Virus record (IMG/VR): IMGVR_UViG_3300009108_000751
Span: 171,682 to 235,681 of that record
DNA: 64,000 nucleotides
Reading direction: 5' to 3' (one strand)
From: a virus
This document shows positions 8,429 through 16,507 of the stretch, in pieces. Both the position numbers and the translations under genes were made by a program. How positions within the stretch are numbered: position 1 is the stretch's first letter; every line of letters begins with the position of its first letter. The notes below the pieces were generated by a model that worked only from the letters and a program-made list of their open reading frames with translations, was not told the DNA's origin and did no database searches.

Positions 8429-9835
8429 ATGAAGCTCACTGAAAACGATTTACGCCTTCTGATTCGCAACATCCTGCGCGAGCAGGACGAAGAAGAAGTT
8501 GAAGAAGAAACCGAAGAAGAGGCTGAGGCCGAAGAAGCGGTCGTTGAACCCGAAGTCAAAGAACCCGAGGTTGATCCTGAGCTCCAGTCCCTAGCAAAGG
8601 AATATGAAGACGCAAGTTCATTTAAAGCGAAAGCTGAGGCTATAGCTAATATCTTGCGTCGCCCTGAGTTCTTTGGAACTGATATCGTAGGGCCCACCAA
8701 AGGGAAGCAGGTAAAAGGCAAGAATTCCATGCGGTTCGGAGTAGGTGCAGGTGCAAAAGACAAGCATGATTTTAAAGACATCGCTGATAAGATCTATGCT
8801 GTCTTGGCTCCAGAAAAAGTAAATCCAGTTCGCGTGTTCGGTCCCGATACTGGCCCCAATGAGAGCGGAACTTACACATCTTATGTTCTTCCTGACCTGG
8901 ACAACCTAATGTTCACGTTCGGAGGAGCAGGTGAGACATCTGGACAACGCAAAGGTGGCTACGAATATGAGATGAACGTGATCTTCCCGAACCTGAAGGA
9001 TGCAGGTTTAGAAGCAGAGCTTGGCGCAGATAATACAATCTCAGATGTTTACGTTGTGACTAAGGATGGCAAGCTTGGTATTGAGGTAAAACTCCCTGAC
9101 GCACAGCTCGGTGAACCCACACTCAAGTATAATATTAAAGATAAATCTTTCTTCCCGTCAGTTGAGAAGGGCATTAACGTAGATGTAGCTAATCTGATCA
9201 ATGCTGACGACACAAGCACAGACGCTTATAACCGAATGGTGATTATTCGTGATAAGGTCAACACACAAAGATCAGCTGACGGAGAAGATTCTGAGCTTTC
9301 ACCCTTCCAGGACATTATCGATAAGATCACTAGAGCCGAGTATGACCAGATTGTTAAGCCTGCCCTGCGCGCAGACACAGAAGCAGGAAGTGATATCAGC
9401 GGAGTGAAGATCGGTGAGTTTAAGATCGGTTCTGACCGCATGAGGGACTACTACCTTGGAAAGAAAGCAGGCCTAGTTCAAGTGAAGGGTAAGGGACTCT
9501 ATCATTTGCATCCGGATTTTGAGATCAAGATTAAAGACGAGGATGGCAACGAGAAGAGAACCATCCTCTTCGACTTCAGTGATCAAGTCTCAGGCGGAGT
9601 CCAGTTTCGAAACATGAAGGGCAACCGATATGGCATCAGATCAGACACAAGAAGTGCTCCTCTTAAAAAGATCCGACAGTCCCCCATCGATCTTGACAGC
9701 GAAGCTGACAGAGAGGCATTCGCAGCAGTTGTGCCTGACATGACCTTTCCAGATCCAAAATCTTTGATGGATGACAAATCCCTAGCAGAGTCAGTTCAAA
9801 ACCGCTGGCAACTTTTGGCCGGCATAAAAGAATAA
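8429..9835 (+). CDS. Tagged acidic putative virion protein
   Basis: A 468-residue protein beginning MKLTENDLRLLIRNILREQ, almost the same tag as the previous gene. A run rich in Glu follows (residues about 20-48), then a folded region with mixed alpha/beta character (LDNLMFTFGGAGE, GIEVKLPDAQ, ILFDFSDQV). I do not recognise the fold. GIEVK faintly recalls a PD-(D/E)XK core but the flanking acidic motif is not convincing. A tag, acidic linker and soluble cargo-like domain would suit a protein packaged inside the capsid (inference). Confidence 0.68.
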   Translation: MKLTENDLRLLIRNILREQDEEEVEEETEEEAEAEEAVVEPEVKEPEVDPELQSLAKEYEDASSFKAKAEAIANILRRPEFFGTDIVGPTKGKQVKGKNSMRFGVGAGAKDKHDFKDIADKIYAVLAPEKVNPVRVFGPDTGPNESGTYTSYVLPDLDNLMFTFGGAGETSGQRKGGYEYEMNVIFPNLKDAGLEAELGADNTISDVYVVTKDGKLGIEVKLPDAQLGEPTLKYNIKDKSFFPSVEKGINVDVANLINADDTSTDAYNRMVIIRDKVNTQRSADGEDSELSPFQDIIDKITRAEYDQIVKPALRADTEAGSDISGVKIGEFKIGSDRMRDYYLGKKAGLVQVKGKGLYHLHPDFEIKIKDEDGNEKRTILFDFSDQVSGGVQFRNMKGNRYGIRSDTRSAPLKKIRQSPIDLDSEADREAFAAVVPDMTFPDPKSLMDDKSLAESVQNRWQLLAGIKE

Positions 9836-9858
9836 ATTTCACCGCGTTGTGTTATAAT
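9830..9858 (+). promoter_or_regulatory. Probable class A promoter (weaker -35)
   Basis: A perfect TATAAT at 9853-9858 sits 17 bases after GAATAA (9830-9835), which overlaps the previous gene's stop codon. The -35 part matches GTGTAA only partly. It would drive the IMPDH/GMP reductase-like gene, whose GGAGAG lies about 15 bases downstream. Confidence 0.45.
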
Positions 9859-9881
9859 CCATAGTAAGCAACGGAGAGAGC

Positions 9882-10907
9882 GTGAAGATCCCTGAAACAC
9901 TATCCTACGACGACGTGCTACTGGTTCCGCAATACAGCGAAATCAGATCCCGCGAGGAGTGCGACACTTCCACAGTGCTCGGACCTGGTGTGGAGCTAAA
10001 GATACCGATCATCTCATCCTGCATGGACACTGTGACAGAGGCAGAGATGGCAGCGGTACTGGCTAGGATGGGTGGATTAGGCATCATTCACCGCTACAAC
10101 ACACCCAAAGATCAGGCTGAGCTCGTGAGGAGAGCAGTTGAGCATGCAGAGGGTGGCCCCGTTGCTGCAGCTATTGGAGTGACAGGTGACTATTTCAAAC
10201 GCGCAAGCTTACTACTGGATGCTGGAGCCTCTGCTCTTTGTGTCGATGTGGCACACGGCCACCATATCCTTGTGAAAGAGGTGCTGGAGGAGCTACGTGC
10301 AACTCACGGAGAAGAGCTCTGCATCATCGCAGGAAACGTGGCAACCAAGCAAGGCATTAATGACTTAGCAGATTGGGGAGCAAATGCCGTACGATGCAAC
10401 ATTGGTGGAGGCTCTATATGCAGCACTCGAATCCAAACGGGACACGGTGTTCCGGGCTTTGAGACGATTTTACGATGCTACCAGACAGACCGGAACGTAG
10501 CGATCATTGCTGATGGCGGCATTCGAAACAGCGGCGATATCGTTAAGTCCATTGCTGCAGGATCTGACTGCGTGATGCTAGGCTCTCTTCTTTCTGGAAC
10601 TGATGAGTCACCCGGTGATTTCGTGTATGTTAACGGAGAAAAGCGCAAGGTCTATAGAGGCATGGCTAGCCAAGAAGCACAGTTCGACTGGCGAGGAAGA
10701 GCTAGCAGTCTAGAAGGTGTATCCGCCACTGTACCTTACAAAGGATCTGCCGATTTAATACTTAATAATCTGGTGCAAGGTTTGCGGAGCGGCATGTCTT
10801 ATTCCGGGGCAAGAACTCTCAAGGAGTTGCAGCACCGCGCACAATTTATCAAGCAGACTTCTGCAGGAGAGACCGAAAGTGGAACGCATATTCTCTCTAA
10901 TCGTTAA
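9882..10907 (+). CDS. IMP dehydrogenase / GMP reductase family enzyme, no CBS domains
   Basis: A 341-residue TIM-barrel enzyme. The start [16 protein letters not shown], the catalytic loop GGGSICSTR with its nucleophilic Cys (near residue 184), [13 protein letters not shown] and [15 protein letters not shown] are family hallmarks. It lacks the two CBS domains of most IMP dehydrogenases and has a short flap ([12 protein letters not shown]), nearer to GMP reductase. It therefore interconverts GMP and IMP or makes XMP; sequence alone does not settle the direction. The GTG start follows GGAGAG. It overlaps the endolysin gene. Confidence 0.88.
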   Translation: MKIPETLSYDDVLLVPQYSEIRSREECDTSTVLGPGVELKIPIISSCMDTVTEAEMAAVLARMGGLGIIHRYNTPKDQAELVRRAVEHAEGGPVAAAIGVTGDYFKRASLLLDAGASALCVDVAHGHHILVKEVLEELRATHGEELCIIAGNVATKQGINDLADWGANAVRCNIGGGSICSTRIQTGHGVPGFETILRCYQTDRNVAIIADGGIRNSGDIVKSIAAGSDCVMLGSLLSGTDESPGDFVYVNGEKRKVYRGMASQEAQFDWRGRASSLEGVSATVPYKGSADLILNNLVQGLRSGMSYSGARTLKELQHRAQFIKQTSAGETESGTHILSNR

Positions 10908-11610
10908 AGTAATCTTGCAAGCACTGGGTTCAAGCATGAAGCCCACACCTGATCCGGAGCCTGAAGAACCCGTACAGGTAAAGGAAGAACTCACGCCTGA
11001 ACCCGTCAAGGAGAAGAAAGTGACACATCAAAAGAAGTATTTGTGGCTGTTAGACAATGGACACGGAGAGACAACGCCCGGTAAGAGATCACCGAAGTTC
11101 GATGATGGAACGCGGATGTTTGAATACGAGTTCAATCGTGCTGTTGTGGCAAGGATTAAGAATCGACTTGATGAGATAGGTGTGGCTTACCTCGACCTTG
11201 TTCCAGGGGACAGCGACGTATCTCTGAGTGACCGTGTGTCCCTAGCTAAATCTTGTGATGATCAAGGCCTTGAAAAGGTTTACATCTCAGTGCACGGCAA
11301 TGCAGCAACTGATGATTGGTCATCTGCGAATGGCATCGAAACCTTCTGTTACCCAGGATCTACCACGGGTCATAGGCTTGGTGATGTGTTCCAGAAACAC
11401 TTGATCGACCAGACGGGGTGGAGAGATAGAGGGGTAAAAGAAGCCAAGTTCTATGTGCTTCGAAAAACTACTATGCCAGCTATCTTAACTGAAAACGGAT
11501 TCTTTAGCAATAAACAACAATGTGAACAAATGCTCTCGGCAGAGTATAGAGATAAGATAGCCGAAGCACACGTTCAAGCTATCCTCGAAATAGAAAAGGA
11601 CAGTATCTAA
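10879..11610 (+). CDS. N-acetylmuramoyl-L-alanine amidase (Amidase_3), probable endolysin
   Basis: A 243-residue protein. Residues 1-20 are hydrophobic and could be a signal-anchor. A Pro/Glu/Lys linker follows, then a zinc amidase domain from about residue 55. Zinc ligands are visible in LLDNGHGE, in FEYEFN and in ISVHGNA, and the catalytic Glu in ILTENGF. It cleaves the amide bond between MurNAc and L-Ala in peptidoglycan. The GTG start overlaps the upstream gene by 29 bases and is preceded by AGGAGA. The N-terminal hydrophobic stretch suggests export or membrane release. Confidence 0.9.
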   Translation: MERIFSLIVKVILQALGSSMKPTPDPEPEEPVQVKEELTPEPVKEKKVTHQKKYLWLLDNGHGETTPGKRSPKFDDGTRMFEYEFNRAVVARIKNRLDEIGVAYLDLVPGDSDVSLSDRVSLAKSCDDQGLEKVYISVHGNAATDDWSSANGIETFCYPGSTTGHRLGDVFQKHLIDQTGWRDRGVKEAKFYVLRKTTMPAILTENGFFSNKQQCEQMLSAEYRDKIAEAHVQAILEIEKDSI

Positions 11611-11804
11611 TGATCGAGATCGACAATGTAAACATCCTGCGGATCGCTATTGCCAAGTTTTTGGCAGGCTTTCCTGAGAAGACGATTAATCTTCACTCGC
11701 ACGCAGCGATAAAGATCCTCTCCGGTGAACTTTCTGAGCATCTAAAATCTGAGTTCAGCTCCGATAGCGTCGAGCAGCTCCAGTTTGATTTTGACGGTGA
11801 GTAG
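11610..11804 (+). CDS. Hypothetical 64-residue protein
   Basis: Begins at an ATG sharing one base with the amidase stop codon (TAATG) and ends directly against the thymidine kinase start. It is predicted helical with acidic C-terminal residues (EQLQFDFDGE). No known family is recognised. The tight spacing supports real translation as part of the endolysin-kinase operon. Confidence 0.55.
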   Translation: MIEIDNVNILRIAIAKFLAGFPEKTINLHSHAAIKILSGELSEHLKSEFSSDSVEQLQFDFDGE

Positions 11805-12377
11805 ATGCCCACACCGGAGTTTAAGATATACTGCGGTCCAATGTTTGGATCTAAAACAACACGCCTAATGGCTGCTGTTGACAGGTATCGATACCAGAAT
11901 CGAAATGTTATAGCTTTCAAACCTAGGCTAGACGATCGATATGATGAATCAGATATTGTCACTCATAACGGGGGCAAGATCCCTGCAGTAACAGTTTTCG
12001 ACGCGGAAGATATCTATAAACATCTGGCCGAGTCCGACGAAGTCTATGACGTCGTTGCTGTGGATGAAGCCTTTCTCATCGAGGGTGTGTCCGATGTGCT
12101 CCGGTGGCTGTATAGCAAAGGAGTGACTATCGTGGTATCTACGCTAGATCTTTCTGCTGCTTGCAATCCTTTTGATGAAGTACAACAAATGATGCCTTGG
12201 GCAACCCATGTTGAGAAGTGCCCAGCCGTTTGTCCCGTCTGCAGTAAGGATGCCTACTACACTTACAAGAAGAATGATGACGGAATTGAGATCGCGATCG
12301 GGGGAGCCGAGCTTTATGAGCCTCGCTGCTTTGATCATCACCCTTTAATGAACCAGCGAGAAGCTCATGATTCCTAA
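11805..12377 (+). CDS. tdk: Thymidine kinase
   Basis: A 190-residue TK1-type enzyme that phosphorylates thymidine with ATP. It shows the P-loop GPMFGSKTTRL (residues 11-21), the Walker B-like VAVDEAFL, the STLDLS segment corresponding to GLDxDF, and a zinc site from CPVC and a C-terminal YEPRCFDHH. The usual DEAQF reads DEAFL, a mild variation. It overlaps the DHH gene by 11 bases and belongs with the nearby dCMP deaminase to pyrimidine nucleotide supply. Confidence 0.92.
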   Translation: MPTPEFKIYCGPMFGSKTTRLMAAVDRYRYQNRNVIAFKPRLDDRYDESDIVTHNGGKIPAVTVFDAEDIYKHLAESDEVYDVVAVDEAFLIEGVSDVLRWLYSKGVTIVVSTLDLSAACNPFDEVQQMMPWATHVEKCPAVCPVCSKDAYYTYKKNDDGIEIAIGGAELYEPRCFDHHPLMNQREAHDS

Positions 12378-13260
12378 TCCGCGCGACGTAGATCTCGTCA
12401 TCTACCATAAAAATTGCACTGATGGATTTGGTGCTGCATATTCAGCATGGAGACTTCTAGGCAATAGAGCCGAGTATCTTGCATGCTCTCACGGTGAAGA
12501 TCCACCCAATGTTAAAGGCAAGAATGTTGCCATCTGCGACTTTTCATTTAAAAATGACGTCACAAAGAAGATGATCGAGGACGCTGACTCCCTGGTTATT
12601 CTTGACCACCACAAATCAGCAATGGTCGAGTTGCACGATATTCCTGACGCCATCTTCAATATGGAGAAATCAGGAGCTGTGATTACCTGGGAGTTTTTCC
12701 ATCCGGGCAAGGACGTTCCAAAGTTTGTCCAGTATATTGAGGATAGAGATTTGTGGAAGTGGGAGCTTCCTTACTCACGTGAGTTCGCTGCAGCATTTGA
12801 TATGGTCCAGTTTAACTTCGAAGATTTCGACAAATTCGTTGACGATTCTGTCTTTGACGATGCAGTGAAACGTGGATCTTACATTCTCGCTTATTCAAAG
12901 ACTGTTGTGAAGAAGATTGCAGCAAAGGCTATCCCACGAAAACTTGCCGGACACGAAGCCCTCGTGGTCAATGCATCACATTGGATGTCTGAGGTTGGAA
13001 ATGCGCTGTCTCCTCATTGTGATCTTGCGATGATCTGGTTTCACGATCACGAGGATAAGAAGATCAAGGTAAGCCTAAGAGCTTTCCACGACAACATCGA
13101 CGCGTCAGAGATTGCCAAGAAGTACGGCGGCGGAGGTCACAAGTCAGCAGCAGGGTTTACTTGGGAAAAAGGTATCGAGGAGCTATTTGACAAGCCAAAA
13201 CCGAAGCGCAAAAGATCTACTAAAAAGACTGATTCTGCAAAATCAAAAGACAGCTCATGA
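12367..13260 (+). CDS. DHH/DHHA1-family phosphoesterase
   Basis: A 297-residue protein. YHKNCTDGFGAA near residue 14 and ILDHHKS near residue 80 form the DHH metal-binding motifs, and GGGGHKSAAG near residue 258 is the DHHA1 substrate-binding loop. Relatives include RecJ, nanoRNases and cyclic-dinucleotide phosphodiesterases. A lysine-rich tail of about 25 residues may bind nucleic acid. Degradation of short oligonucleotides or of cyclic-dinucleotide alarm signals are both plausible. It joins the deaminase gene through an ATGA overlap. Confidence 0.85.
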   Translation: MIPNPRDVDLVIYHKNCTDGFGAAYSAWRLLGNRAEYLACSHGEDPPNVKGKNVAICDFSFKNDVTKKMIEDADSLVILDHHKSAMVELHDIPDAIFNMEKSGAVITWEFFHPGKDVPKFVQYIEDRDLWKWELPYSREFAAAFDMVQFNFEDFDKFVDDSVFDDAVKRGSYILAYSKTVVKKIAAKAIPRKLAGHEALVVNASHWMSEVGNALSPHCDLAMIWFHDHEDKKIKVSLRAFHDNIDASEIAKKYGGGGHKSAAGFTWEKGIEELFDKPKPKRKRSTKKTDSAKSKDSS

Positions 13261-13739
13261 TCGACGTTGAATGCGGAAATTGTGGATGCAACACCACGCC
13301 AGCATGCCCTGAGCATGAAAAAGATGGTAGGCCTTCCTGGGACAAAGTTTGGATGCGTGTGGCGCATACTATTGCTGAGAGGTCTGTCGATCCTCGACAC
13401 CAGGTGGGAACAATCATCGTGACGGAGGATAACACCCAGCTTCTTTCTCTAGGCTATAATGGCAACTACAAAGGTGGGCCAAACAAAGTAGAATCAGAGG
13501 TCCCTGGCCAATCTGGTCTCATTCACGCAGAGCAGAACGCATTAATAAAACTAGATTACAATAATCCCAAGAAAAAGAAGATGTATGTGACATTGTCACC
13601 TTGCAGTCACTGTGCTAAGATGATAGTTAACGCAAACGTAAATGAAGTGATTTATGATGATCTATACAGAGATTCCACAGGAATAGAAATCATGAAGTCC
13701 GCAGGATTAACTGTTAGAAGATTTTCTCAGCCTAAGTAA
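13257..13739 (+). CDS. dCMP deaminase (zinc cytidine/deoxycytidylate deaminase family)
   Basis: A 160-residue enzyme with the zinc motif HAEQNAL (His90, catalytic Glu92) and PCSHCAK (two Cys, near residues 115-119). An N-terminal extension contains CGNCGC and CPEH and may bind a second zinc. It would convert dCMP to dUMP, feeding thymidylate synthesis. No thymidylate synthase is seen in this window. The start overlaps the DHH stop (ATGA). Confidence 0.9.
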   Translation: MIDVECGNCGCNTTPACPEHEKDGRPSWDKVWMRVAHTIAERSVDPRHQVGTIIVTEDNTQLLSLGYNGNYKGGPNKVESEVPGQSGLIHAEQNALIKLDYNNPKKKKMYVTLSPCSHCAKMIVNANVNEVIYDDLYRDSTGIEIMKSAGLTVRRFSQPK

Positions 13740-13754
13740 TAAGCTGAAAGAGTT

Positions 13755-13764
13755 CATATTTATT
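13755..13764 (+). promoter_or_regulatory. ATATTTAT-type upstream motif
   Basis: CATATTTATT followed by ACAGC lies 28 bases before the ATG at 13783. The 14-base ATATTTATTACAGC core is shared exactly with the copy upstream of the tagged polyprotein gene at 51904, with identical spacing to its start. Confidence 0.5.
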
Positions 13765-13782
13765 ACAGCATGGGAGTGCTCT

Positions 13783-14067
13783 ATGTCTAATCCGCTTACT
13801 CACGAAAAAGTTTTGGCAATCATCGCCGAGGAAAGACAAAAGATACAAGATGATCTTTGCAATAGCAAGAAGCACTCCCTAGGAAAGAAGGCAGATCTAA
13901 TCAGCAAAGGATTACGAGTCTGCTGCAAGAAATCTAATAAGGATTACTACGTTGCCAAAAGGAAAAAAGTAGGCAAAAACATGATGTTCATACTGGTAGA
14001 CCCAGAGGGAAATAGCCTAGATCCCATGCCAGCTGAACAACTTTTAAAAGGTTATAGGTTAGATTAA
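13783..14067 (+). CDS. Hypothetical small basic protein
   Basis: A 94-residue Lys-rich protein. The N-terminal helix LTHEKVLAIIAEERQKI is loosely like the tag. The C-terminal half (DYYVAKRKKV, MMFILVDPEGN) resembles the strand pattern of the GDLV family. It is preceded by an ATATTTAT motif and a GGGAG ribosome site, and it leads into the SOD-like gene two bases later. No family is assigned. Confidence 0.55.
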   Translation: MSNPLTHEKVLAIIAEERQKIQDDLCNSKKHSLGKKADLISKGLRVCCKKSNKDYYVAKRKKVGKNMMFILVDPEGNSLDPMPAEQLLKGYRLD

Positions 14068-14068
14068 T

Positions 14069-14755
14069 ATGAAGAAGAAAGATGTGGCAAAAAATATCCG
14101 TGAATCTTTGGGTATGAGAAATACTGAGAGCCTCGATGAGGCGCTAGTAGTTCAAGCAAAGCCGTTTGCTATTCCAACAGAAGCCCTCTCAGGCGAAAAC
14201 ATTAGAAATCATTACAGCCTGTACGAGACTTACGCAAAAGATTTTAACAAAATAAGCGCAGAACTCGATGGTGCAGACAGATCTAATGCTTCATCAAATC
14301 ACTCAGCGTTTAGAAGCTTGAAAATAGATGAAGTCTACAATTTAAATGCCACGTATTTGCACGAGCTTTACTTTGCTAACATCGGTGATTTGCAGAGCGA
14401 AATTACAATGGATACGCTTTCTTTCATGCGCCTTGAAAGAGACTTCGGTTCTTTTGACGCATGGCAAATGGATTTTCTTGCTTGCGCAAAGTCATCTCGC
14501 TGCGGCTGGGTTATCACTGGATTTAATGTTTTTACTCACACTTACATGAACTATGTTGTTGATCTTCATTCTCTTAACATGCCCGTTGGTGTCATTCCCG
14601 TAATTGTTCTGGATGTCTGGCAGCATGCTTACTACAAGGACTACTTAAAGGATGTATCTGCATATACAGTCAACATGATGAAGGAATTAAACTGGAACGT
14701 GATTGAGCAGAGGTTTGGGCGAACTGATAAGATCGCCCAGGTTATGAGAGGTTAA
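14069..14755 (+). CDS. Iron/manganese superoxide dismutase-like protein
   Basis: The 228-residue sequence follows the Fe/Mn-SOD layout. It has NHYSLYETYA (His48), YLHELYF (His98), a GSFDAWQMDF...GWVITGF segment, and DVWQHAYYKDY (Asp182 and His186). All four expected metal ligands are present. The family destroys superoxide. The sequence is divergent: the usual HHxxY has one His, and WxWL is changed. It lies between putative virion genes, so it may be packaged or structural rather than a normal cytoplasmic enzyme (inference). Confidence 0.78.
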   Translation: MKKKDVAKNIRESLGMRNTESLDEALVVQAKPFAIPTEALSGENIRNHYSLYETYAKDFNKISAELDGADRSNASSNHSAFRSLKIDEVYNLNATYLHELYFANIGDLQSEITMDTLSFMRLERDFGSFDAWQMDFLACAKSSRCGWVITGFNVFTHTYMNYVVDLHSLNMPVGVIPVIVLDVWQHAYYKDYLKDVSAYTVNMMKELNWNVIEQRFGRTDKIAQVMRG

Positions 14756-14756
14756 G

Positions 14757-15383
14757 ATGAACGACAAAGATCTAAGAAAATTGATTGCAGAGGAATTTGC
14801 TGCAATAATATCAGAACAAGAAACTCAAGAAGTGCCTACAGGTGATGAACCTGATGTGCCTGCCCCAGATTCAGTAGATGTCCAGATTGATGAGCTTTTG
14901 CTGCAATATGAAAAGCTTTCTCTTCCTGACGAAGAAGAGGTTCTTGAAGAAGTTTTGACTACTACTTCTCTTCGGTTTATTTTAGAACAAGAAGAAGTTG
15001 ATGTTGAAGTCGACGTCGAAGAAGAGGGCGAAGAAGAAGGCGACGATGAGGGTGGAGAAGAAGCTGAAGCTGAAGAGGAAGATGAAGAAGTAGAGGTTGA
15101 GGAAAAAATGCCTAAGCTTGACGTCATTACTTTTGCAACTAAAGTGGCACGCCTCGCAGAGATCCCTGAGAAGGTTTTAGATCTAAAAGACGCGATCATC
15201 AATCGCGCTATACATTATCTTCAGACAAATTACGATGAGAATGTCGCAAAAGAATTTGAGACTGCTCTAATGGACAAGTTTCAGCTGGCCGTGCCGGAAG
15301 AAGAAGTTGAAAAGCTTGTTGCTTCTGATTTACCCGCACCTCCAGCAGTTGGAGCAGGCCCAGGAGGCGGCGCCGGAGGCTGA
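14757..15383 (+). CDS. Tagged, highly acidic putative virion/scaffold-like protein
   Basis: A 208-residue protein starting with the tag MNDKDLRKLIAEEFAAIISE. A second tag-like segment SLRFILEQEE lies near residue 75. A Glu/Val/Asp-rich run (residues about 80-120), a helical domain (LDVITFATKVARLAEIP) and a Gly-rich C-terminus follow. The acidic middle is typical of scaffold or internal-head linkers. It starts one base after the SOD stop. Function unknown. Confidence 0.65.
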   Translation: MNDKDLRKLIAEEFAAIISEQETQEVPTGDEPDVPAPDSVDVQIDELLLQYEKLSLPDEEEVLEEVLTTTSLRFILEQEEVDVEVDVEEEGEEEGDDEGGEEAEAEEEDEEVEVEEKMPKLDVITFATKVARLAEIPEKVLDLKDAIINRAIHYLQTNYDENVAKEFETALMDKFQLAVPEEEVEKLVASDLPAPPAVGAGPGGGAGG

Positions 15384-15665
15384 GTGGCTAAGTACAAGGA
15401 CTTTGATCGACGCAAGTCTATCCATGTAAAGCTTTATACCGAGACTCATGCAGCATTCAGAGTTGAACTCATGAAAAAGAAGCTGTCTATGCAGGAAGTC
15501 TTTGAGGATTTTGCTCAAAGGGTTGTGTCTGGAGACGGTTTTGCCCATCGGGTCCTAGAGACAATTGAGAAAAGAAAGAGAAATCGGGAGATTGAAAAGC
15601 TTTCTGAGACAGACGTTGAATCTCTTTTTGATGCAATAGAAGATAATCAAAGTTATGAGGGATGA
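15384..15665 (+). CDS. Ribbon-helix-helix-like protein
   Basis: A 93-residue protein. KSIHVKLYTETHAAFR followed by a helix and LSMQEVFEDFAQRV has the strand-helix-helix spacing of Arc/CopG ribbon-helix-helix DNA-binding domains. The second half is charged and helical. It might bind DNA as a dimer, although its place in a structural region also allows a virion role. GTG start directly after the previous stop; ends in an ATGATG overlap with the next gene. Confidence 0.5.
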   Translation: MAKYKDFDRRKSIHVKLYTETHAAFRVELMKKKLSMQEVFEDFAQRVVSGDGFAHRVLETIEKRKRNREIEKLSETDVESLFDAIEDNQSYEG

Positions 15666-15889
15666 TGTTTAGAAACGCTAGGAAGATAAAAGATCTTGAA
15701 GCTGAAGTGAGAGACCTAAAGCTGCTTTGCACTCAACTAACCAACAACGCTATTTCTCTAATGAAAGAGCAGGCGATGCTTGCAGATGTTTTAAAAAAAG
15801 TACTTGAACATCAAAAAGTCATTGATAGGCTTATAAATACTAAATACACGATCACTACGGCGAACGACGATGATGACATCATCCACTAG
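15662..15889 (+). CDS. Short coiled-coil protein
   Basis: A 75-residue protein with heptad-like leucines (KIKDLEAEVRDLKLLCTQL and onwards to residue 55) and an acidic end (NDDDDIIH). The start overlaps the previous stop. It lies directly before the holin-like and spanin-like genes. No specific function can be assigned. Confidence 0.55.
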   Translation: MMFRNARKIKDLEAEVRDLKLLCTQLTNNAISLMKEQAMLADVLKKVLEHQKVIDRLINTKYTITTANDDDDIIH

Positions 15890-15897
15890 GGCGAAAA

Positions 15898-16086
15898 ATG
15901 GTACAATCACTTCTAGACTCAAAGCTTAAAAAATTCATCTCACGAAAGTTTCTTGTGTGGCTTTCTTCTACTTCCTTGCTAATGTATGGCAAAATCACCG
16001 GTGAACAGTGGGTTTACATCTCAATGATTTATATTGGAACGCAGGCGGTCATCGACTCCTTCCTCCAGTGGAAAGGTAAATCCTAG
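15898..16086 (+). CDS. Small membrane protein, holin candidate
   Basis: A 62-residue protein with a cationic start (SKLKKFISRKF). Two hydrophobic stretches follow, FLVWLSSTSLLMYG and WVYISMIYIGTQAVID, around the turn KITGEQ. This size and layout suits small class II holins that make holes in the inner membrane for the endolysin. It overlaps the next gene by one base (TAGTG). The endolysin is about 4 kb upstream, so the holin role is inferred. Confidence 0.5.
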   Translation: MVQSLLDSKLKKFISRKFLVWLSSTSLLMYGKITGEQWVYISMIYIGTQAVIDSFLQWKGKS

Positions 16087-16490
16087 TGATTTTTCTCTCT
16101 AAGGCATGGGCGTGGATCAAAAAGTCCTGGAAGTTGGTTGTCGGTCTCATTGTAGGATTCCTCGCCGCATTTTTTGCGCTAAGGGAAGGTCCTGTCTCCG
16201 AGGGTTTCAGGGCACTCATGAAGATACGCAAGGACGAAGAAGAGCTAGAAGAAAAGATTGAAGATGAACTTTCATCTCAATCTGAAAAAGAAAAGAGAAT
16301 CGACGAGGAAACACAAAAGCGCCTCGCAGAGATAGAAGAGCAGTTCAGGGAAAAGAATCAAGAACTTGAACAAGACAAAAAAGAAGAAGTAAAAAGAATA
16401 GTACGGGAAACCGACGGTGATCCGAGTGAGCTAGCAAGGCGACTCAGTGAATTGACAGGTTTATCCGTAGCTAGTAACGATGTAGAATAG
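16086..16490 (+). CDS. Membrane-anchored coiled coil, inner spanin-like
   Basis: A 134-residue protein with an N-terminal membrane segment (LVVGLIVGFLAAFFAL, residues about 17-32) followed by a long charged coiled coil (residues about 45-115). This is the shape of an Rz-type inner spanin, which spans the periplasm and helps disrupt the outer membrane. No lipoprotein outer spanin is adjacent, though several phage lipoproteins occur elsewhere. GTG start coupled to the holin candidate. Confidence 0.5.
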   Translation: MIFLSKAWAWIKKSWKLVVGLIVGFLAAFFALREGPVSEGFRALMKIRKDEEELEEKIEDELSSQSEKEKRIDEETQKRLAEIEEQFREKNQELEQDKKEEVKRIVRETDGDPSELARRLSELTGLSVASNDVE

Positions 16491-16507
16491 ATTGATATGG
16501 AGATATC

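Noticed and set aside
8429-9835. GIEVK as a PD-(D/E)XK nuclease core
   Set aside because: No convincing preceding acidic residue in the right strand context; kept as unknown tagged protein.
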